Part shown: positions 40,735 through 51,964 of the stretch, piece by piece | How the letters are laid out: the number at the start of each line of letters is the position of its first letter | How positions within the stretch are numbered: position 1 is the stretch's first letter | Source of the DNA: Phaeoceros laevis | Taxonomy: Eukaryota > Anthocerotophyta > Anthocerotopsida > Notothyladales | NCBI GenBank assembly: GCA_049999765.1 | Contig: JBNGIQ010009202.1 | Location: 1-64,000, forward strand | Reading direction: 5' to 3' | Length of the DNA: 64,000 nucleotides | Translations under genes and position numbers: made by a program | The notes under the pieces: generated by a model | Told to the model about the DNA's origin: nothing | Seen by the model: only the letters and a program-made list of their open reading frames with translations | Databases searched by the model: none

Positions 40735-43602
40735 TCAATGTCGACCCTTACAGCTACAAGATCCTGCCTCGAATCGATGCACACGGTATGCGTCCCTTAC
40801 AACGATGTCCCTGTTTTCAACCCTTGACATAATCTCTGTGGAAGAGTGGCAGTCGCTGCACATGCGCAGGTTCTTGGTTACCAGCAGAGGTGTGCCATCG
40901 GGAGTGTTCAAGAGACCATACGCCAGGGCTAGCTTCTCAGCATGCCCACACAGCTGATCTTCCTTCTCCGTCTCAGACACCGGCTTCAACACCACCTTGG
41001 TGTGGGGTACATGGTTCCCTTCCTCCTTCAAACGTACATTTGTACTCCGAGCCTTGCATACGATGTCATCCCTTTCTTCTCCCACAACAAAAGTGTGCAC
41101 CTGCTTATTCACCTCAATGCCTGCCACTGCAGGTTTCTTCCTAGCTCCTGCCAACTTTCTCAACCTTTCAACTCTATCAACATCTGCCCACCTATCTGCA
41201 TCTGCGTAAATATTGGCCATGAGCACATATGCAGAGGCATCCTGAGGATCCAGCTCAAGAAGACTTTCAAAACACCGTGTTCCCCGCTCTATATCCCCAT
41301 GACTCTTGCAGGCATTCAGCAACGCCGTCAACCCAACAGCATCATTTTTGCACCCACCTGATAACAGCATATTCTCTGCCTCCTCTACATGGGCTGCCCG
41401 CCCAAGAAGATCAACCATGCAATTATAATGCTCAATAGTCGGGTTGAGGCGATGCTGTTTCACCATAGCATCAAAATACAGTCGACCCTCACTAACTAGC
41501 CCCTCATGACTGCATGCTACAAGAAGGCAAATAAATGTAGCGTCATTGGGCGGAAAACAAGCCAACATCATCTCCTCAAAACACGCTATCGCCTTGTGGC
41601 CTTCATTATTTGTACCGTACCCATTTATCATGACATTCCACGTCTCCGTATTCCTTTTGGGCAGACTGTCAAACACCATGCGTGCATCTTCCAACTTCCC
41701 ACACTTCGTATACATGTGTACCAGGCAGTTGCCCACTACTGTGTCACCAAGCAGTCCTCTTTCCAGGATCTCTGAATGCAGCTGCCTGCCCTGTTGAAGA
41801 GCACCAGCACTTGCACAAGCCTTTAGGAGGCATGTATATGTAAAACTGTCCGCTAAAATCAGGCCTTCCTGCTCCATCCTTGTATAGAGAGTGAGCGCCT
41901 GCGGACCAAACCCCTGATCGGCATATCCATTTATCATGGCATTCCATGTCACCACATCTTTTGTGGCCATGCTGTCAAAAACACTGTGCGCATCTTCCAA
42001 CTTTCCACATTTTGCATACATATCCACCAGACAGTTGCCCACTTTTGAGTGACCAAGGAGTCCTCTTTCCAGAATCTGTGAATGGAGCTGCCTGCCCTGT
42101 TGTAGAGCACCAGCAGTTGCACAAGCCTTAAGTAGGCATATATACGTAATACTGCCTGCTAAAATCAGGCCTTCCTGCTCCATCCTCGCATACAAACTGA
42201 GCGCCTGTGGACCAAGCCCATGCTCAGCATACCCATTTATCATGGCAGTCCATGCCACCGCATCCCTTGTGGGCAGACTGTCAAACACCATGCGTGCATC
42301 CTCCAACTTGCCACACTTTGCATACATGTTTACCAGACAGGTGCCCACTTTTGTGTGACCAATGAGTCCTCTTTCCAGAATCTGTGAATGCAGCAGCTTA
42401 CCCTGTTGTAGATCACCAGCACTTGCACAAGCCTTCAGGAGGCATGTATAAGTGAAACTGTCTGCTAAAATCAGGCCTTCCTGCTCCATCCTGGCATGCA
42501 AAGTGAGTGCCTGTGGACCGAGCCCATGCTCCGCGTACCCATTTATCATGGCATTCCATGTCACTGCATCCCTTGTGGCCATATTGTCAAAAATCCTGCG
42601 TGCATCTTCCAATTGCCCGCATTTTGCATACATGTCCACCAGGCAGTTGTAAACAAAAGAGTCAGGCTGAATGCCACTTTCTAACACGTCAGCGTGCACC
42701 TGCCTACCAGATTCCACATCTACCGCTCTTGCACAAGCTTGCAGGGCAGCCACAAAGATGTGGTTGTTCGGCTCCAAACCTGACCTGCGCATTCTATGGT
42801 ATAGTTGAATGGCCTGACTAGGTTTCCCAAGTTCAGCCTCTGCAGAGATAATGGAAAACCACATGAAGGCATCTGGTGTGGCCACTCTGGTGAACACCTG
42901 CATAGCCTCTTGTAACCGGCCTAGACGTACATACATGCGCAAGATGTGATTTCCCAAAAATGCATTGGATTCGTATCCAAGTTTGACAACGAGATCATCA
43001 AGTCGACGCCCCAACACCACATTTCTGTCAGCCCCGCATCTCCGGATGACTCTGTACAGGAGGGAAGTGGACACACGAGCTTGTGTCTCCGCCAAGACTG
43101 TCAAAGCGTCAACTGCTAGAATTAGCTGGCCACTCTCACACAGTTTGATCACAGCCTGAGCAGTTTCGTACCCTCGGAACTTTGGCACCGGCGAAGCGCC
43201 AGCATTATGGTGCAAGGTGCGGTGGGATGTAGACTGAACAGGCCCCACAATCCGCTTGTCCAAGACAGCCAGTTGCGCACCCACCCAATCAGGCTTGTAC
43301 AAGTTGTTCAGGAATAGGGGCTCCTTAGTTTCCTTGTGCCTGAAGTCGGGAGAGCGGAAGCTCTTCTTATCCTTCCTGCAGTCCCACCAGAATGTGGGAT
43401 TCAAGAAATATTGCCTCCACAACAAGTCCTGGCGTTCTAGTGCACTGCTATTGGCCGGTATCCCTAGCTTGGCTGCTGCGCAACTGCAGGGCACGATTGT
43501 GGAGCTTGGGTACATCCATTGCCAAGGGGCCAGATTTAAATTCCGCTCCAGGGCATGGCCATGCCCTACAGTTGTTGGCGTCCAGCACCGTTGATGCTGC
43601 AT
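40735..43602 (-). CDS. PPR protein, PLS-DYW type with KP-like PG box and intact deaminase motifs
   Basis: A 955-residue organellar PPR editing factor in one exon; the first ATG in frame is 43602. The N-terminus includes LLWRQYFLNPTFWWDCRKDK and SPDFRHKETKEPLFL, resembling the PDF motif of organellar ssDNA-binding OSB proteins. About six P-L-S triplets follow, three of them nearly identical (306-bp units). The C-terminus has the PG-box equivalent KKPAVAGIEVN and a deaminase domain with HAEKLA (the HxE zinc ligand and catalytic Glu) and CSDCH (the CxxCH zinc site). It ends SCSCKGRH, not DYW. As I recall, KP-type PG boxes and GRP-like ends define the DYW:KP subgroup linked to U-to-C editing. The deaminase residues look intact, so the protein is probably active on plastid or mitochondrial transcripts. 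Confidence 0.92.
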   Translation of the reverse strand: MQHQRCWTPTTVGHGHALERNLNLAPWQWMYPSSTIVPCSCAAAKLGIPANSSALERQDLLWRQYFLNPTFWWDCRKDKKSFRSPDFRHKETKEPLFLNNLYKPDWVGAQLAVLDKRIVGPVQSTSHRTLHHNAGASPVPKFRGYETAQAVIKLCESGQLILAVDALTVLAETQARVSTSLLYRVIRRCGADRNVVLGRRLDDLVVKLGYESNAFLGNHILRMYVRLGRLQEAMQVFTRVATPDAFMWFSIISAEAELGKPSQAIQLYHRMRRSGLEPNNHIFVAALQACARAVDVESGRQVHADVLESGIQPDSFVYNCLVDMYAKCGQLEDARRIFDNMATRDAVTWNAMINGYAEHGLGPQALTLHARMEQEGLILADSFTYTCLLKACASAGDLQQGKLLHSQILERGLIGHTKVGTCLVNMYAKCGKLEDARMVFDSLPTRDAVAWTAMINGYAEHGLGPQALSLYARMEQEGLILAGSITYICLLKACATAGALQQGRQLHSQILERGLLGHSKVGNCLVDMYAKCGKLEDAHSVFDSMATKDVVTWNAMINGYADQGFGPQALTLYTRMEQEGLILADSFTYTCLLKACASAGALQQGRQLHSEILERGLLGDTVVGNCLVHMYTKCGKLEDARMVFDSLPKRNTETWNVMINGYGTNNEGHKAIACFEEMMLACFPPNDATFICLLVACSHEGLVSEGRLYFDAMVKQHRLNPTIEHYNCMVDLLGRAAHVEEAENMLLSGGCKNDAVGLTALLNACKSHGDIERGTRCFESLLELDPQDASAYVLMANIYADADRWADVDRVERLRKLAGARKKPAVAGIEVNKQVHTFVVGEERDDIVCKARSTNVRLKEEGNHVPHTKVVLKPVSETEKEDQLCGHAEKLALAYGLLNTPDGTPLLVTKNLRMCSDCHSSTEIMSRVENRDIVVRDAYRVHRFEAGSCSCKGRH
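41750..42670 (-). repeat. Three tandem 306-bp P-L-S triplets in the KP-type PPR gene
   Basis: AAAATCAGGCCTTCCTGCTC occurs at 41855, 42161 and 42467, a period of 306 bp (102 codons). The three units encode the same L-S-P series (MEQEGLILADSFTYTCLLKA, GKLEDARMVFDSLPTRDAV) with few substitutions. Such near-identity within one gene implies recent duplication or gene conversion. Confidence 0.9.
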
Positions 43603-44290
43603 CCCGTTCGTGGTGAGCAATTGCTGGTAGAGCAATGATGGCCATTCTTTGGGCCACTTTCTTGTAGCTGGTTGGGTGCGATCAAAAGCACTTCGAGAAC
43701 TGGGCTAGTCGTGAAGCCGTAAAAGCCTCAAATTAGGTCGACTAAGGGCGAGTTCACATGTCCATGGACCCGACCCGAGTCCGCTATCAGAGGGTGGGTT
43801 CAACTTCAGTGGGTTGGGTCATGGTTTCCACTTCCATTTCCGGCCTGTGTCATTCAGGTGGAGTCCGAAAATTTTCTCAAGTGAATTTTCAGACTTATTT
43901 GGAGTGAAGACATTTTCGGAGCACTTGGGCGGTGCAACTTTCTGCTGCATTTGATAAATTGATATTGTCTTTTCTAGTGAACTGCTGCATTTGATATTGC
44001 GATATGTCATGAAGGCATACATTCTAGAGTCACTACGGTGCACCACATTGGTGTGAACATCTTGCTCGAACACAAGAGAACTAAGCCCTTGAAGAAGGGT
44101 TTGTTTGTTGTTGTTGTTGTTGTGTGCTTCTACAACATACGCGTGCCTAGCTAGGCCTCCTAGTCTACTGAACCTTTGCATATTTACAGCTACGCTTGCT
44201 TGCAAGCAGCCTGTCTGCCAAAATGCACGAACGAGCCTGTAATAACTTGAAGAACCTTACAATCTGCGACATCGAGTTGCTGCCTAAATT
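43603..44290. other. Intergenic region upstream of the KP-type PPR gene, no gene seen
   Basis: It contains a (TTG)n run at about 44100-44122 and short frames without recognisable domains. The promoter of the PPR gene is expected here, but no TATA box stands out. Confidence 0.4.
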
Positions 44291-44764
44291 TCACAAATCC
44301 TTGATGTCCAAGATGGGAATGCCATTCCTGTAGAACCTGCCTTCAGCGGAGGTGCGCTGGATGTAGGCCATGACGGCCTTGCTATACGTGACGCAGATGC
44401 GGTCGCCTTCCACCAAGTCGATTCTGCCTTCCACTCTCATCAAATTGAGGTAGGCCTGCTTCAGCTTCCTGAGCAGGAAAGTCGGGGACACGAATCGCAG
44501 GCTGAGGAACTTGAACTTGGGCCGCAGCCTCCACGAGATGGTGCGCACTCGCCTGCCGCCCAGCCAAAATGCCCTGATTCCCGACGACGCCCGCCTCCTG
44601 CCGGCGGGTGTTGTCGCCAGGTCCTGGTCTTTGAGCTTCGCGTACGCCCCTCCGGAGCCTGTTGGCGCCGGTTTGCTCGTCGCGGAGGCTTCCTTGCGCA
44701 GCTTGCCAGGAAACGAAATGGATTTCCTCGGCAGAGCGGTTCTGTAGCTGTGTTTTCCGGCCAT
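44291..44764 (-). CDS. Small basic protein of unknown function
   Basis: A 157-residue frame starting at ATG 44764; upstream codons continue only to a TTG. The N-terminal half is rich in Ser, Pro, Lys and Arg. The C-terminal half reads RVRTISWRLRPKFKFLSLRF, SPTFLLRKLKQAYLNLMRVE and AVMAYIQRTSAEGRF, a compact and probably folded region. The LRKLKQAYLNLM stretch recalls small uncharacterised plant proteins with an LRRLRDAYV-like motif, but I cannot name the family. High coding-type GC content supports a real gene. Location and role are unknown. Confidence 0.5.
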   Translation of the reverse strand: MAGKHSYRTALPRKSISFPGKLRKEASATSKPAPTGSGGAYAKLKDQDLATTPAGRRRASSGIRAFWLGGRRVRTISWRLRPKFKFLSLRFVSPTFLLRKLKQAYLNLMRVEGRIDLVEGDRICVTYSKAVMAYIQRTSAEGRFYRNGIPILDIKDL

Positions 44765-45637
44765 TGCGATCGGTACAAGCGCACCGCCGGGCACGGAACA
44801 AGAAGAAGAAGCAGACCAGCGAGGAAGAGGAAGTGAAGACCAGCGAGCACAGCGCGCTATCAACCAGGATTGTTAGTCCTGTTGTACGCCTTCCCGGTTC
44901 CTCCTGACTTGCGCCACCGACAGCGGTCGTGGACCTTGAAAAAGAAGGGCCCCGACATCCTGTGAAGAGGGAGCTTGCTCGGCGTGCTCCGTGGCTCTGT
45001 TAGCAGCTCTGAACCAGGTGGCCTTTCGACAGCGAGAGAGATAAAGAGGGGGCTCTGACGCATCCATCGTGCAGCTGGGGGATACTTGGAGCTCCGCAGA
45101 AGCAGGAAATCCCTCGACTCCCATTTGCTGGACGACAAGTTGGCGTGCTTTTGCGAGAAATGATTTGGGGCCCGGGATTTTATTTTCATCTCAGATGTGG
45201 CCGACGCAACCGCTTCTCGAGAAAAAAATCACCTCGTCTCTCAGTCTCTTTGCTGTCATATCCTTATTTCCTCTTTAACAATTTTGTGCAAGCACCGCTT
45301 ACTGTAGCCAACTGTAGTCGACTCGAATCCGCTCCGTCAACTGGCCAAGTAGGGCACCTGTCGCGCGGAGAACTCGGACACCAGGGGCAAGCTTTAAGAT
45401 TTTAGATCGACTAGTGGATGACAGCTAGATGAAGAATATCCTGTCATGGGCATGGAGGACAAGTAGCATTCCCAGAGCATGGAACAATCACTTTCCAGCT
45501 TTTTTTTCCAAGAAAGTCATCTGTTCCATCAGTCGTGCCTTTGTATCCTCCATCCCCAGCCACCTCGTCTTCACCAAGTTCTGCAGTGTCGTGGCCGAAA
45601 CGTCATAAAAAAGACAATGTCCAGAACCCAGATGCAT

Positions 45638-48600
45638 CTACACAAGCTCGACACCTTGCACAACAAAGAAATAAATCCAGGGAAAATACCGGCACTGGAA
45701 GTAAGTGGCCAAGGGCAAAGGATGCCAGCTTTGGATCACCGGATGAGCCCACCAGTCCAGGAACCTCGCGCATCTGGAAGAATGGTGAAAGGACATCAGT
45801 TCAGGTAACGCTTTTTCAGACCATAAGCACGGAGGACAAGTAATCACCCCGACATCGAAGTCTGTATGAACTACCTCGGGCATGATGCGTTGGCACAGAG
45901 CAATGGCTTCTTTTGCTAGATCTGCCACTTCTCTTCGTTCCTTGGCACTCTCAGCGACTGTGTCATCAAAAAATCGAACCTGTGGCCAGCCAGGAAGAAA
46001 TCTCAGGAAACATAATTCAATTAGAGCCTCTTGACGCTTTTGGACCTCGGAACCCTATGCTACAACATGTTTGTTACCAAGATCTTGGGCAGGTTCTAGA
46101 TGATCCGGAGTGCTCAAGCAAGTCCTAGTTCAATAACAAAATGATTCGAGCTGAAAAAGGTCAAATCATTAACCTGCCCAAGGGCCAAACCGAATGATCC
46201 AGGCTGATATGTAACACTGCAAAAGTCACAACCTGGGTTAGGTTCTTGACAACACTCAATACTGCAAGCGAGCAGGATGCTTGCGACACAACTATAATAG
46301 CGAAACCATCTATGTACTTACTTGTCAGCTACTCGAAACCGCTTAACACCACTGGCTATGATATAAGACCTGCAGTCTTTTTCAAAAAGGTGGACTTTGA
46401 GATTCTGAAAGCACCAACAAATGAAACTGTCATGAGCCTGCAAATATCACAGCAACCGCACTTGACTCAACTGGGGAGATAACTGTGCATGCTGGCTATC
46501 TGAACTGGGAGGTGGAACGAAGACCTGAGCATGAAAACATGGTGAATAACACACAGAAACTGAGATGAATTGGCATCATACCACAATCGTGCCAATAATC
46601 TCGTCACTGTCCATTGTTTTCGAATGCACAGCTGTCAACGAGCTCGAGAGTCCAAAGGGTTTGCCCTGCTCCATGCACTGCTTCACCTGCAAGGTTCAAC
46701 ATCTCTAAGTCACACTTTTCAACAAAATGCAACCAGCATGTTACCAGATTGTGGAGAAACCTTCACCATAATTCTGTAACGAGGTTCGTAGATGTGGATG
46801 GGCATTGACCATCCAGGGAATATCACTGCATCAAACAACGCAAGGGGCACATCCACATCCTTCAATATCGATTTTGCTGGCACATCAGAGGGTGATTGCC
46901 GTGGCACAAGCTTCACGGCACTGTTGCGTAGAATGTACTGGTTGAGATAATCCAACACAGATTTTGCATCTGCAGAAGTCTCTCGTTGTCCAGGACTGAG
47001 GTGCTCAGCGGACACATTTTGTGGGAAGAACAGAGTCTTACTGATAGGGTCACTGCACAGCACAGATAAAGAACAAGAAGAACATCACAAAACACACCAC
47101 AAGGAAGACCTCCAAACGCAGAGTCAGCCACTTGAGTGCCCAGGAACAAAAAGAATAGACTTACTCCAAAAAAGTGTAACCCCGAATACGAGGCATCCCC
47201 AAGGACATCCTCACAAACTCTGCGAAAGCTTCTATAGGCACATCGCCAGTACCTGCAAAAAAAGGAAAAGGTGCTGATGTAAAAATCATAGACATCAGCA
47301 ACGACCCTGACTGGTTTCATGATATTCTCCACAAACAAACCCAGTATACTCGACAGACCTGCTGAAGATATAGCCAAACCAGCAACGCCCTTGGTCTGGG
47401 CATCTCCACCATGAAAAATAGGTCCTGCTTGCTGCTCTGCAATCTTCGTCAACTGGCTTCTAATGCTGCTGAATAACGGCAACAGAAATGCACCTGCTCT
47501 GAAATCTGGACAGCAGCACTGCTTAGCCTTCTTGTGACTAGAGTTTTTTCGAGAGACTTTGTTTGCAAAGACACACGTACTCAAGCCTAGTACCTTGCTA
47601 TGGCTTCAGAAAACCAAAATGCACCTGCAAAAAGAAACCCACCTGGAGCTGTTTGGAAAAACTGATGAGAGTCTCTGGATAAAATCTGGAAATTTGAATC
47701 CTGCAACAACGCATGACAGGGCACTCAATCATGCATATATACGCCTAGTTCAGAGATTGTTCTGGTGTGCAGTAACACTTCAGTTGAGATGAACACTTGC
47801 CTGGAGCTCCTAGCAGCAGCATATGAGGGTTATTCATCAGGACTGCATCTTCCAAGTTCGGAAGCGATGGAAGCCCTGTCGAGGAAGAGTGGAAAGAAAC
47901 TGCTTTTGTTCCAGGAAAATGTCCTACACATATCATTAACTGGTATTTCCCGTCTGCAGAATCATCTTCATCTTCATTTTTCCCTGTTTCTCGCACCTGC
48001 CTACTTAATACATACTTCCTGCCTTTACCTTGCCATGCACTATTTTCAAAATCCTCATTGCTCATCATAACGTCGTCATCATTGCTCTCAGACCAGATTC
48101 CTTCTGATGCATGAAGTCTGCCGTGGTCAATGGCATACTCACATGGCTCCTGATCTTGAGTACGCAACTCCAAAGAACCCTCTAAAGCTGTGGTAGCACT
48201 GCTAGAGGATCCTCCCGAACCCACCCAGTCTGAAATATTGATGTCCACCACAAAGTCCTCCGAAGTCTTCATTGCACCTTCTACCTGAATGCCGCTGTCA
48301 CTACTATCTGGTTGTAAGACCTCTGCAGATAGGTGCTCCCAGTCCGACAAGGTGCCTTCATCATCCTCAGAATCCAGAATCTCAGCAGCTACTGCAAGGA
48401 ACCGTTCCCTGTCTCCCGTCAAGTCACCAAACAGATCCTGTGCGGTTTGCATGTCGCACACAATCCCTTTGCTGCCGTCACCAAGCTCAAACTTCTTAAA
48501 GGTTCGCTTAGCCGCCTTCTTTGTACCCAAATCCACAATCGAGTCTGAGGCGGGCACACTCCCCACCAACCGCCAATGCCTTCCAAGCTCTTCAGCCCAC

Positions 48601-49394
48601 CCGCTGGCTACACACCCTATTAAGGGGATATTTCCTGACCAGTCCTCTGAGCTAACATCTTCTCCTGACCCACTGGCATCCCCTTGGGCGGGCATTCTGG
48701 GCAAGTCCGTGTGAATTGATGCGATTCTAACACCATGTGGTTTTCCAGTCAGCATTTCAGCTCCAGTAGAGTCCTCGGTCCTAGATTGCACCTGGACATT
48801 CCCCAATTCTACAGCACGAACCTGTCCATCTGAAGCAGCACCATGTCCCTCTGCAACGGCAAAAGAGCCTGATCTGCTCTTCAAAAGAAGCTGGGAGATT
48901 TCCTTGACAGCTGCTATTGCAGACTTGGTAGCCTTTGACACAAACGCAACAGCGAGAGTGGGGCACCTCGAATCTCCAATCAATGAACAAGCATGAGTCC
49001 AGGCTTGCAGAGCAGAATCACCTTCCTTCATGTCTGGCACCATAACAGTGGCATACCGGAATTCTCTGCCGTCAGCCGCCACATGAACTGTAGAGAAGCT
49101 GTCCACCTTCCCTTTTCGGCCTTGAGTAATAACGCCAAATTTGCGAAGGACCAGAAGAAAAGAAGGAACCCGAATGCCCCATGACTCCCCACTGGCTCCC
49201 CTGGAGAATGAATTGTTGGAAAGCAATTGGTCTGAAGGACAACATAGCTGTGGAGATGTCCTGGCTGCTCGAAAGGTTGCCCCCTGCCCACTGAAGATGC
49301 TGTACCGCCTCCAATAGCTTGTCGAGCAGCTACGTGAAGAGCAGGACGCCGATGCAAGGAGCTTGCACACGCTATCAGGTACCCCGCGCAGCAT
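45638..49394 (-). CDS. FIST-domain protein fused to a LON substrate-binding domain
   Basis: Multi-exon gene. Well-supported exons, in order of transcription: 47801-49394 (ATG 49394), 47643-47700, a segment near 47357-47440, 47165-47252, 46767-47052 and 46582-46686; less certain ones extend to about 45638. The first exon shows FIST-N-like blocks (CPTLAVAFVSKATKSA, IPLIGCVASGWAEE, LPSLPNLEDAVLMNNPHMLL) and a long acidic insert. Next come FIST-C-like pieces (FKFPDFIQRLSSVFPNS, TKGVAGLAIS). The 46.6-47.05 kb exons are a LON substrate-binding domain: VPLALFDAVIFPGWSMPIHI with YEPRYRIM, and KPFGLSSSLTAVHSKTM. FIST is a sensory or ligand-binding domain; LON-SB recognises proteins. No AAA or protease domain is seen. 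The first intron begins GCAAGT, a GC-AG type. The N-terminus is Ser/Arg-rich, so plastid targeting is possible. Exact 3' exons are uncertain. Confidence 0.7.
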
Positions 49395-50064
49395 CCCTGG
49401 TACTGATCACGCTACCTGCATCGACAACCATTCCCAGTACCACAAGCTCAGTACATGTAAAGCCACAGAAATCCAGCAACAGATACACATCAGATGACGA
49501 CCAATCTGGTAAAAAGAGATGCGCGCATAGCTCAAATTCCTGCACCCCACCTGCTGAGTTGCTATCGGAGCTCACCATTCGGAACTCACGATTCAAGAGG
49601 ATTCACTGCATTCATCGTACTGTACCCTAAACCTCCGGTTAGCCCTAAACCGTTTCTGTTTGCGTGCTTCGCAGGCTGCATGAATTATTAGTGGTCTAAC
49701 ATGCGTGACCACTGGGTGAAGTAGCACAATCAAGCAGTACTGATCTCCGTTTATCGCTGTCAACGAGTGGGTGGTCCGACTTTAACATTCACGCGTTGGT
49801 AGCTCAAGCCTGCCTCCAGGGTCTTGATGAAATCACCAGAATCAACCGAAGTGGTTGAGCTCAGTCGTGCTCAGAAGCATGTGGCGTTTTCCTCAAATCA
49901 TGCCTTGTTGTCCATACAGCACGGCCTCCAAATTGGTTGGCTTTGCCCCTCATAGCACAGTCAGTTACACGGTGATGGCGGAGCATGTCCAAAAGCATTC
50001 ACTACTCCAGCTGAACTGTTCTTCACAAAGGACAGTGAGCTGAAGTGTGTTGGCTATTCTAGCA

Positions 50065-50072
50065 TATAAATA
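50065..50072 (+). promoter_or_regulatory. TATA box of the P450 gene
   Basis: TATAAATA lies about 115 bp upstream of the ATG at 50186, a usual spacing for a plant core promoter with a short 5' leader. Confidence 0.55.
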
Positions 50073-50185
50073 CTCGGGCCTGCTCTTCAGTTCGACGCCC
50101 TCTTGTTTCCGCAATTCCTTGGCCTTCGCTAGCTTCTTCTTCTCCTTCCATCCAGACCTGAAGAGTAGTCGAGGTGGCCCTGACC

Positions 50186-51964
50186 ATGGCACTGATGGTT
50201 GCATCCTTTGTTTTAGCTTTCTTGGCCTACCACTGGCTGCGTTACAGAACAATCAAGGGGCCAGTTGTGCTGCCAATTCTAGGATCTATCCCCGAAGTGC
50301 TGGTCAATTACCACCGGTTCTATGACAGGGTCACCGATCTGCTGCTCCAGTTTGGGATGAGCTACACTGTGATAATCCCTTGGGTGCCGTCCATGGACGC
50401 AGTGGTGACCTGCAACCCTGAGAATGTGGAACACATTACCAGGGCCAGGTTCGCAAACTATCCAAAGGGACCTCCTATTCGATCAGCCTGCACTGAGCTC
50501 CTTGGCGAGGGGATCTTCAACTCGGATGGGAAGACCTGGCGGATGCAAAGGCGTGTTGCTGCTGTGGAGTTCAACTCTCGTGCCATGGTGGACTCGATGG
50601 TGCATTCTGTCCGCTATGGCGTCACTTCCCGTCTGATGCCTGTGTTGCACCATTTCGCCGCCAAAGACCAGGCGTTCGACCTGCAGGTTGCTGCTGCTAA
50701 TCCTAGACTCACATTCCCCTGTCAACTCAGCACTCAGCTTAGTGTCCAGAAGCTTTCGACATGCTGACAAGGGATGTTCGGTTTGCAGGACGTCTTGCTC
50801 CGTTACACTTTCGACAACGTCTGCACAGTGGCCTGCGGAGTGGATCCAGGATCCCTCACTCTCGACTTACCTGAAGTGCCGTTTGTGTCTGCCATGAACC
50901 ACCTCACCGAGGTCAGCACCAGCCGCTTTCTTGTTCCCCCATTCTTGTGGAAAACCAAGAGGTGGCTAGGCCTCGGGGACGAGAGCAAGATGGCCTCTGC
51001 CGCAAGGACGGTAGACGAATTTGCTGCGGGAGTGATCCAATCGCGTCGCAGAGCACTCATCTCTGCAGCACCGGGCAACAAGCACACCGACCTGCTCACC
51101 ACTTTCATGCAGCTGTGCAATTCCGAGGGGAAGCCCTACTCGGATGCGTTCCTCCGTGACATTGTCACGAACTTCATCCTGGCAGGCAGGGATACATCCG
51201 CCGTCGCTCTGACCTGGTTTTTCTGGCTGCTGAGTTCTCACCCGAACGTGGAGCAGAAAATTGTGCAAGAAATTGCCGACATCTTCCACTCCCGCACCAA
51301 TGCCGAAGAATCGACGACTTTCCCGCCGGAAACAGCACCAGATTGTAGCGAGCAGATTGAGCAGCAGGAGGCGTCGGAGAAAGGGGACGCAGACCTCCGG
51401 CAGGAAGAAGGAAAAAGCTTTCCTGTGTGTGAGAAGAACGTAAATGATACGGAAGCAGAGGATCCGGAGGAGGTGGTGGAAATTTCGTTCACAATGGAGG
51501 AGCTGAAGCGGATGCATTACCTGCACGCAGCTTTGACAGAATCGCTGCGACTCTACCCGTCGCTGCCAATGGACATCAAGTATGCTGAGAAGGAGGACAC
51601 GCTGCCGGACGGGACTCACGTACCGGCGGGCTTCCGCGTCTTCTACTCCATCTACGCCATGGCAAGGATGCCCCAGATCTGGGGGCCCGACTGCCTGGAA
51701 TTCAAGCCCGAGAGGTGGCTCAGCAGCAACGGCAACTTCAATCCGGAGAGCCAGTTCAAGTACGCGGTGTTCAATGCCGGGCCGCGCCTGTGCTTGGGGA
51801 AAGACATGGCCTACATGCAGATGAAGAGCGTCGCAGCTGCCATCCTTCTCAGCTACCATGTCAAGGTGCAGCCAGAGCACACCGTCAAGTATCGCGTTTC
51901 GCTGACCTTGTTCATGAAGCATGGCCTACTTGTCACCTTGCAAAAACGGAACCTCCTCCGCTAG
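50186..51964 (+). CDS. Cytochrome P450, CYP86 clan (fatty-acid omega-hydroxylase-like)
   Basis: Two exons, 50186-50686 and 50789-51964, separated by a 102-bp GT-AG intron in phase 0; 558 residues. An N-terminal membrane anchor (MALMVASFVLAFLAYHWL) would hold it on the ER. Diagnostic motifs: I helix AGRDTSAVALTWFFW, K-helix ESLR, FKPERWL, and the haem loop FNAGPRLCLGKDMAYMQMK with the cysteine ligand. GEGIFNSDGKTWRMQRR and ANYPKGP are typical of CYP86/94/704 omega-hydroxylases, which oxidise fatty acids for cutin, suberin and spore-wall polymers using NADPH-P450 reductase. Between the I and K helices lies an acidic insert of about 60 residues (about 51,300-51,490), longer than the equivalent loop I recall for Arabidopsis CYP86A. 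Exact subfamily is uncertain. Confidence 0.93.

Noticed and set aside
43819-44205. 128-codon minus-strand frame
   Set aside because: Contains a simple-repeat Asn run and no recognisable domain.
49375-49596. Possible extra 5' exon of the FIST-LON gene (HLFLPDWSSSDVYLLLDF)
   Set aside because: The stretch is hydrophobic and could be coding, but no domain supports it and the main exon already has a plausible ATG; left as an open alternative.
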